Assembly: GCA_963922205.1 (NCBI GenBank)
Contig: CAWUHX010000092.1
Location: 186,001-250,000, forward strand
Source of the DNA: Romanomermis culicivorax
Taxonomy: Eukaryota; Nematoda; Enoplea; Mermithida; Mermithidae
Direction: 5' to 3'
Length of the DNA stretch: 64,000 nt
Shown here: piece by piece, positions 56,395-64,000 of the stretch
How the letters are laid out: each line of letters begins with the position of its first letter
Numbering within the stretch: position 1 is the stretch's first letter
Made by a program: the position numbers and the translations under genes
Notes under the pieces: model-generated
What the model was told of the DNA's origin: nothing
Databases searched by the model: none
What the model saw: the letters and a program-made list of their open reading frames with translations, nothing else

Positions 56395-58105
56395 ATGAAC
56401 GTTTGGATTAATTTTCAATATACTGATTAATTCTGCAAAACCTCAAAAATAAGAAATTTTTCTATATAGAATTTCCGGAAAATGAAACAGAGATAAATTC
56501 TGGGATGTGATCCTGAAAAATTTCAAACCAACTAAATAATATTTTAGAAACCTTTTTACCACGTATGTTGATTTAAATTGGATTGGAAATTCCATATAAA
56601 TCTGAAATTGATCAGTGACATGTTGTCGGAAACCAGAGCCATATAATATTAGAAAATGTGGATGTAATTTCAAGTGATGTGAAATTTAACGCACTATGCT
56701 GCCACAATTCCAATTTTTTTTCACTCAAGGAAATTTTTTCAGATTGGAGAGCTCACCTATAACGGGTTACTGTAGGTTATAAGTGATGTCTTTTTTGTAT
56801 TTAGGAAAATCACCATTGTCTCACCATGTGTCCTTATGGAGTCCAAACTAATCTAAAATTATTTTGAATCTGTGTTTCTTTATGTAAATTGAAAAATGAC
56901 AAAAATAAGGACTGACTACAAACTCATTTACTTTCAGAATTCTTGGAAAACTGAGATTGTTGAGATCAAGTAAAATTATTGACTTCTTTTTATAAAATGC
57001 AAAAAATCAGTAACGACGTCAAAATTGTTTACACATACAGTAATATTTTTCACTCAAAAAATTGTCTTCGCTTAGTTGGATAACCTCACAAATTTTCGGT
57101 GCTATATGTAACATACGGTTTTGACTGAAATGCCAGTAAGTATGAAATTGTGCATGCTTTACACGTACTATAGTCCATTTATTGTGAAATGGCAGCGACA
57201 ACAAGGACGAATACGGTATTGAACAGATGAATTTCTTCACGAAAACGGGGTAGGTCAAAATGTAATAAACAAAATCATGCTGATCCGTTTTAGATTTGTA
57301 TAGAACTGCGTCGACATCTAAATTGCGTTTGACACACCAGGTTACTGAAGAAAATTATCAATCGGTCAGTTTGTCCCCGATAATCAATAAAGTATTTATC
57401 ATTGATTAAGCTTCGGATTGAACTTAATTCTATTGGTTTGCTGCATCTACCCTTCCAAAATAAATGGACTATAGAATGTTTTCGAGAAAAACAGGCTCAA
57501 GTGAACTAATCACATTTACGTAAATCTGATCGAAGTTGCACACACAATAGATGTACTGGACCTACAGACGGAGAAGAAAAAAAATGAACAATTGCGAAAA
57601 TAATGGTACATAAATACAACCTATAATCGTGAAACATGTATGATAATTGGCGCAATCTATGAAAAACTGTACTAATCTGATAAAATAACGGTAATGTCAT
57701 CAGGTAATTAGGTCGGGTGTTGTCTCTATGTGCGACATTACCAAAATATACTTGGATGGGGGAAATGTGTTCTACGATTCTATTTCGGCCTGTGAGGCTA
57801 TAATACCAATTTTTTGAAAGCTATTCCGACCAATTACATGTAAAGAAAATGGCTTGGCAGTTCTAATTAAAAATTAGCGAGAAAATTACTGTGCGAGGAT
57901 TTGCTTCAAATATAGAATGGAAATAGTCGCTCTGTTTCTTAACATGTTTAGTGGTTCCAGATATTGAATACTGCTCCTGTGTAACTCTGGTTATGGAAAT
58001 CGAGAAATTATAGTCTGTTTCTTCTGAGCTTCTGGAAAAGAAAAGCAGTGGTTCATACTTTAGTCATTTTCTGACGAGTCAAGCCACACAGCAAATTTGC
58101 GAGCC
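56395..58105. other. Upstream flank of the proline-rich gene and intergenic DNA
   Basis: 56390-56750 duplicates 32300-32700 in inverse orientation. About 56930-57180 is a decayed family-1 MITE. No gene recognised. Confidence 0.45.
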
Positions 58106-58111
58106 AAGAAA

Positions 58112-58355
58112 GCTATAATCTGTTTTTTAGAAAAAGATTGTAAAGCAAATGACGAGAAAAAAGGTACTTACCTCAAAGTCATTTACACGAAAATTTTAGT
58201 GCAAGATTTCTCACTTAAAACATTTCAAGTTTAGTTGCGTAAGCTCACAAGTTTCTAATCCTATCTGACGCATGGTTTAGAAAGAAATCACAAGGATGTG
58301 AAATCATACTTGAAGTCTACTTTTGTTATTCAAAATAATTTCAACAAAAACTTCA
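58112..58355. mobile_element. ~245-bp MITE (family 1), diverged
   Basis: TATAATCTGTTTTTTAGAAAAAG at the left, then family words in inverse order (CAAAGTCATTTACACGA, TTTCAAGTTTAGTTG). The right end is unclear. Confidence 0.5.
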
Positions 58356-58835
58356 GTGCTCAATATTTCTTTGCAAAAAAAATCTTCAGTAAACAGCTAC
58401 ATTTCTTTCAACTTTGGAGAGTCATATATTCTCTAATGATCCGAATAAGTATCGTCCTTCTGGATCTGTAGATGACATTTGTGAACGATCTAGTATTCGT
58501 TGAGGGTCATATGACCATTGGTACGGTGAGTATAGCGAATTTTATCTTGGGAACAGAAGTGATTAAAAGTCGAGTCTATTTAGGTTTCATTTAAAAAATT
58601 GATTTCTGATTCATGTTCACAAACTTGCGCCGGGAATTTTCGTCTATCGTAATTTGGTAGAGCTTATTGTATAGCTTCATTTAAAATATTCACCGCTGGT
58701 TCATTGTGTTTAAAGTTTATTTTCTAGTAAAAAAATCATACTGAACTTTGCATAATTTTGTAGAACTTAAGAAATAGTTCAGAAAACAAAGGTGACTCAA
58801 TGGTGTATTATAGCTAATATGAATATAGCTCACTA

Positions 58836-59064
58836 TAATCTGTTTTTCTTGAAATGCTTGTGGAAAAGTGGAAAGCAGGTAGTATTTCAGATTTTCACGA
58901 TTTTCTGATAATATAGGATCGGAAATTTGTCAGCGTACTGACCGAACCTTCAGCAATTTTTCCAGTGAAAAAGTATACAGTAAGGGCTCTATGTAAACTA
59001 TTTTGACGGCAGTAGTGATTCGTGTCACCTTTTTATTTTGAAGCATTTTATAAAAAACATACTA
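58836..59064. mobile_element. TA-flanked ~245-bp MITE (family 1)
   Basis: TAATCTGTTTTTCTTGAAATG and CATTTTATAAAAAACATACTA ends, with TA on both sides and the internal word AAAGCAGGTAGTATTTCAGAT. Confidence 0.7.
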
Positions 59065-59277
59065 TAGGAAACGTTACTGGAAGAACTTGTTTTTGAAAAG
59101 CGGAAGGGGATGTCTATGGGATTGAGAATAGTTATTGAGCGCATTTCTTTGTCAAACGAAGCAAACTACATTACTCTCTGATAAATATTTGATGTCTGCA
59201 TATTTGACGGTCGTGCATCCAGGAGTTAACAAAAAGGAAGAAGCTTTTTAATATAAGTATCGCAAACTATCATATAA

Positions 59278-59639
59278 AGCCCGGTTCATACTTCTGCTCG
59301 GCGATGCTCGGCGAGCATGCTCGGGGTAAATTTGTTCGCCGAGCCGAAGTATGAACCGGGTTTAACATGTGTTGCTCGCCGAGCATGCTCGGAGGAGTAG
59401 AAAAATTTTCTACCACTCCGAGCATGCTCGGCGAGCAAATTTTTTGTGCTCGGGGTGCTGCTCGACGAGCAAATATTCGCGCGCCGATCATGCTCGGCGA
59501 GCAGCTTGCTCGACGCTGTGCTTGCCGAACATCTCCGAGCACATCTCCGAGCACATCTCCGAGCACATCTCCGAGCACATCTCCGAGCACGCTCTTCGAG
59601 CATGCTCGCCGAGCTACGAGCAGAAGTATGAACCGGGCT
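59278..59639. mobile_element. TAA-flanked Harbinger-like MITE with CGAGCATGCTCG palindromes
   Basis: Ends AGCCCGGTTCATACTTCTGC and GCAGAAGTATGAACCGGGCT are perfect inverses, flanked by TAA (59275-59277, 59640-59642). The body iterates CGAGCATGCTCGGCGAGC palindromes. At 59528-59590 it holds five perfect units of the 12-mer CATCTCCGAGCA. The Ser/Glu/His/Ile-repeat open frames here are by-products. Confidence 0.8.
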
Positions 59640-59659
59640 TAAAAAGTGGCCTGTATTTC

Positions 59660-61205
59660 TCTGAAACCTGCAGCCGGTTCCAAGAAAGCTCTAAGGTCGA
59701 CTTTTGACCGAAAAAAGACTTATTTAAAGTCAACTTGACTTTAGGTCGGTTCCAAGCAAAGATTCAAAGTCGACACTCGCCTACGGACTTAAAATGTGAC
59801 TAGCAACCGAGAGATCGTGAAACCAACTTTGAAAAGTCGACTTTGGTTCAAAATCGACCTTATTGAAGTCAATTATTTTATGCTGGGAGAGAGGAGGGCC
59901 CAACCGAGAAAGCCTCCGTCATTAAAAACATATGCAATTCTTTCTATATCAAAATTTTGATGATAAAAGATCACATTAAAAATCAAAATTTGATTTAAAA
60001 CTTGATTGTGAAAATCAAAATTTCCATCTTGAAAATCACGTTAAAAATCAAAGTTTGATTCTGAAAATCAAAATTTTGTCTCTCTGAAAACCACATTAAA
60101 AATCAAAATTTCACTAAAAATCACAGTTTTATTGTGAAAAAATCAAAATTTGATCTTGAAAAATCAAAAATCAAAATTTCATTTTGAAATTAAAAAGTAA
60201 GAATTTGAGCCTGAAAACCCAATTAAAAATGGTACTTTAATAATGTGGACTTTTTGCAAAAAATTCGAGGATCAGATCAAAATAAATGAAAATTAAAATT
60301 TGATCATAAACTTTATTCTGAAAATCAAAATTTGATTATTCAAATAAAAATCTAACGACTTCTGTTTGTGTCAGTGGACGCGAAAAACATGTTGCATGAT
60401 GCGTGGCCAGACCTCAACAGCAAGTACTGCCTTAAGCAATAAGCATGAATGCAAAAAGCCAAACATTAAGCAACTTGACGACTTGGGGATCAGATTTTAA
60501 TCCAAGTATTTAAATTTATTTGTTTTTTGTTTTTTTAATTTCTTTGAATTTTTTCTTTTCCAAATATTAAATTTTTTTTGTTTGTTGAATTTTGTTTCTT
60601 CATTTTTCTGATTTTTCCAACCGTTAAATTTTTTTTTTGCTTTTTGTTTTTTATTTTTTCTGAATATTTGAATTTTTTTGTTTTTTCAATTTTTTGCAAT
60701 TTTTTTTCTTTTTTTTCTATTTTTTCCAACTATTCAATTTTTTTGGTTTTTGGTTTTTCAATTTTTTCTAATTTTTGATGGAATTTTGATTTTTCATTCT
60801 GAAAATCAAGTTCTGATCTTAAAGTTGAGCCTCAGTATCAAAGTTTGATTTTTTATTGATTTTCAGGAGAAAGTATTCATGTTTGACATCCAGGATCAAA
60901 TTTTAATTTTTGTCTGAGAATCAAATTTTGATCCGATAGAAATTGATGTTTTTAATTCTAAAATGCGCCGAAGTGCTTCTCTTCAGTTTGAAACTTCCCA
61001 AATTCTTTTTCCACGTCGACAACCATTGACAAACATTTCTTCTCATTTACATTCGTGTTTCTCATAATAATCATCAATTTGAGAAACGACGCGTTGGAAC
61101 CAAAGTGCGCCAAAAATCAAGCACGGTAATAAGCCGTAAATTTATCGACTTTCCGCGAAATTCGACTGTAAAGCTGACTTTGCCAAAGTCTTGGAACAGC
61201 GGTTG
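59660..61205. repeat. Inverted-repeat region with AAAATCAAAATTTGAT iterations and a T-rich core
   Basis: Outer ends CCGGTTCCAAGA (59672) and TCTTGGAACAGCGG (61189-61202) face each other, each followed inward by AAGTCGACTTT- or AAAGTCAGC-like words. 59950-60340 iterates AAAATCAAAATTTGAT. 60780-60950 has the complementary words. 60510-60780 is a T-rich tract. Probably a decayed fold-back transposon. No gene. Confidence 0.5.
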
Positions 61206-61209
61206 AATA

Positions 61210-62940
61210 CCATACATGCACGTAGGGCGTTTGAGGGGGAATTGATCCCCAGCAGATTCTTGCTGACCACCAGCAGATTTGAATCCCTCAGCAATGATTG
61301 AGAGGACGACGAAGAAAATTGAGCAAGGGAGAAGGGGAATTCGTAAAAATGAAAATGACTGTCTTTCTAATCTTTCTAAACGATCTTTCTAAACCAAGCA
61401 CAGTTGAAGTCACATTTAACTTTACAAATTCCTGTCCAAGCAAATAATTACATATATTTGACTAATATAGGTTGAAGAATATGCTGTCTGGATGTTAAAA
61501 GACCTTTCTTTTCGTTATCACGAATGAAAAAAAATTTTATTCCACCCCCTGTACTGGCTGACCCTAAGCAAAATTTCTATGCTGTGCATGTAAACTGAAT
61601 ACTATAATGTTCTCATGTTCTCCAGTGTTTATCCATTATGGTATTTTATGTTATCCACAATAAAATAAATATCATAATGTCTATGACCTGCCATATCACC
61701 GATAATTAAATAAATATTTTAAGGTCTAAAATGAATTTTTTACAATCGACTGAATCTTAATAGTACGATCAGTACATGGTTGACTAGTTTTGGAATTTTC
61801 CATGTACTAGTCAAATCTCGTCTTTTGGTGAAGCACGACGATTTATCTGCTGATCTGATCATCAAATAGAATCGATAGTAAATCGGCAATTCGATCAAGG
61901 AAATCAACATAGTCAAACGAGCACGTCCACGCGCCAGTGGACAACGTGTAAAATGTTGAACGTCAGTTTAAAAAGTTCATCAATGTGCTTGACGATCAAG
62001 TTTCAGGTTAACCACTTCCCTGACGGTCGTAACCAATCAGATTGCGCCACAAAAAAATTGATTTCAAATATGGTTGGCTGCATTTCACTTACACTAAAAT
62101 CTGATTATTTATATACCGCACACATAGCTAAACCGATACTATAGTTATTTTTCTACGGTAATAACTAACTCCAACATGCCACGCATTTACAAAATAAAAC
62201 TGCGTACATTTTTATGTTTTTGTCTTTATTATATTTTTGCATAAATCTACCTTGTCTGTTTTTGTAATTGTGAGCCAGAAAGGCCAAGTTTTTGACAGCT
62301 GTTTTTCGATTTGATTATATTTCGATGTGCTATATTTTCCCCTGTCAACAAAACGTCATGAGAAGTGTGCCACCTCGCCAACTACTATTCTAGACTGCCT
62401 GTTTATTCCACCGTTTTCGTTTGCTGTTGTTTATTTATTTATTTCATTCTTTACCATCTATATTTCGCCTTTAGCCCTTACCTTTGATAAATCTTCACAC
62501 CAAACCTGGAACTGAGACTCTTTTTCTCCACTTCGTTTCCTTATCTCTTCCTCCTTTCAGTTTTTCCTATTTCATTTTATTTCTACCAACAATTCGCCTA
62601 TATTGCACATTGATCACTGCTGCTGTAGTCGCGCAGTGAAGTATAATAGTTAAATGCGGCTTTACTTTGATTGATTTTTATTTTTTTAAAACCGTTTTAC
62701 CAGACACCCTGTCATAATTGTCGGGCGACTGTCAAGGAAAACCAGACAATGTTTAAAAACGGTGCAAGTAAGATTGAAATTCGGTATCCATGAGTACCTC
62801 AATCGTGAAAGTGCACGTTTACCCTAATGCAAGGCAAACATGTGAAACGTGTTTTTCCCTGGAGACATTTTCTTTCCTTAACATTTCTTATATTTTTCTG
62901 TATATGTTATTACAGTTGAACGTTCATACGTGATTCTGCA
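61210..62940. other. Intergenic DNA upstream of receptor locus E
   Basis: 61235-61300 has CAGCAGATT minirepeats shared in inverse orientation with 43970-44030. 62750-62950 is the duplicated receptor B flank. No gene recognised. Confidence 0.4.
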
Positions 62941-63069
62941 CATTAAATCGAAAAATTATGGAATCAATTTCATATTTTTCATACCGTCTGACGTCAATTG
63001 AAGGTCGGCAGTAAATTGTTGAAAATATCGATAACGGTGCCAATCTCGAAAATTTATATCAGAAAGAAC

Positions 63070-63529
63070 ATGTCGCTGTTGACTGCTTGTTTCAATAATC
63101 TGACGCTAAATGAAACAACCGCTTTAAATCAAGCCTCCCTCGTTAATCTGCGTGGCTTACAATCGGCCTACATCATATGAATCATAGCTTCATTCCTAAA
63201 TATACCGGCAGCCATGCTAACATTTTTAATAGTGATGAAATTGAAGTCAATGAAAAAGACCATGACCAATATATTTTTGCAGCAAGCGAATGTGTGCAAT
63301 TCATTGGTCAGTCTAAGTTTTTCCATAATGGCGGTACATCATATTATTAATCTGCATACAGATACGCCAGAACTACAATGTAGATATCATTGTTTCGTGC
63401 AGATTGGTCACCAAAGTTTACTGTTTAGCTTGGCAAACCGTTTCATGTTGGCCATCGCCGTGGAAAGATTTTACGCCACAGTTTTGCCGTTACGTTACAA
63501 GCAAGTTGTCGAAAATATGGGATCGTTTA
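63070..63529 (+). pseudogene. Seven-transmembrane receptor locus E, exon 1, single stop codon
   Basis: The exon has exactly the length of receptor B exon 1 (460 nt) and starts MSLLTACFNNLTLNET. It carries TM1-TM3, ELQCRYHCFVQIGHQSLLFS and AVERFYATVLPLRY, and ends at a GTAAGC donor. The TM1 Trp codon TGG of B is TGA here (63178-63180), the only lesion seen. The usual Asp of DRF is Glu (ERF). Exon 2 is expected beyond the window, since the B intron is 638 bp and only 471 bp remain. Either a recent pseudogene or a sequencing error. Confidence 0.75.
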
Positions 63530-64000
63530 GTAAGCTCAACTTTTTCCCTTTTTTTTACTACGTGCCCTGATCATAATATATGGAGTCTGATATATGATCA
63601 GCACACGTCATAGCAGCAAGTGAAATCTGGGGAGTTGTCCACCAAGTTTCAGCTGAACTTTCACCATACATGACTCCGCCAAAAATGAAGGTACATTATT
63701 TTAAATAATGTTTATAAAATACGTCCGTTTTGGAAGGAAAAAGTCATTATTTGAGTGAGCTACGAAAGATTTTCCGGTGCCATATGACTCTTAAAAACTC
63801 AAAATGCAGTAAGATTCTATGCTTAAGACACGATTTCTGAGAAGATTCAGCTTTGTTGTGATAAGTAAAAAATAAACCCTACCTGAAAATTACATATGTG
63901 GCATAACTTGATGCGCTAGGAACGAAAATAATATTCATTTCGTCTGCAAATCAAAACTCGCATAGCTACAGTAAAACGAAAGTTGAAAATTTTCGATTCA
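63530..64000. other. Presumed intron of receptor locus E, to the window edge
   Basis: Early part (CCTGATCATAATATATGGAGTC, CAGCACACGTCATAGCAGCAAG) resembles the start of the receptor B intron. No exon 2 seen. Confidence 0.5.

Noticed and set aside
59270-59707. Open frames with SEHISEH or CARRCARR repeats
   Set aside because: Produced by the 12-bp tandem and CGAGCATGCTCG palindromes of a MITE, in five frames on both strands.
60535-60778. Lys-rich (-) and Phe-rich (+) open frames
   Set aside because: T-rich tract, no coding evidence.

Overview
The window reads as nuclear DNA of a multicellular animal, most likely a nematode. Coding sequence is broken into short exons with GT-AG introns, the background is AT-rich, and there are many inverted and dispersed repeats. 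A perfect six-unit array of the nematode-type telomere hexamer (TTAGGC, written as GCCTAA on this strand) lies at 19193-19228. The seven-transmembrane receptor family and the small secreted Kunitz, WAP and proline-rich proteins also fit. A large-genome enoplean such as a mermithid is only a guess.

Layout. 0.2-1.05 kb: an exon resembling the recombination factor SFR1/Mei5 (+). 3.8-7.9 kb: a four-exon gene for an unrecognised 373-residue secreted protein with an Asn-rich tract (-). 11.5-18.2 kb: two intact two-exon receptor genes (-), each predicted at 334 aa. 19.2-24.9 kb: the telomeric array, a long fold-back element, two paralogous three-exon Kunitz inhibitor genes (-), a WAP-type gene end and another Cys-rich exon. 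25.5-26.3 kb: a ~98-bp satellite. 27.3-30.3 kb: decayed Polinton/Maverick pieces (protein-primed DNA polymerase B on -, minor capsid-like protein on +). 32.7-33.3 kb: start of a small secreted protein gene whose complete relative is at 54.4-56.4 kb in the opposite orientation. 34.6-43.8 kb: a 9.2-kb transposon-like element. 44.1-52.0 kb: two receptor pseudogenes flanking an intact three-exon gene for a 179-residue secreted protein. 52.7-61.2 kb: non-autonomous elements and the proline-rich secreted gene. 63.1 kb: first exon of a fifth receptor copy, broken by one stop codon.

The most striking item is the element at 34620-43835. Its inverted terminal arms are about 1.35-1.46 kb long and carry iterated, partly self-complementary ~75-bp repeats. 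It holds an open five-exon gene for a 411-aa DDE integrase (D-x40-D-x37-E, with the NNRIERWW signature) on - and a RING-like zinc-finger gene with one stop codon on +. All splice phases of the integrase agree, so it may recently have been, or may still be, active.

The rest is dominated by non-autonomous elements: a ~245-bp TA-flanked MITE in many copies, at least five TAA-flanked Harbinger-like elements with palindrome-packed bodies, one hAT-like element with near-perfect 8-bp target duplications, and fold-back elements. Receptor and secreted-protein genes have been copied around, often inverted, with flanking DNA, so this looks like a rapidly rearranging accessory region. No tRNA, rRNA or CRISPR array was seen. 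All gene models are hand-spliced from sequence and lack transcript support.
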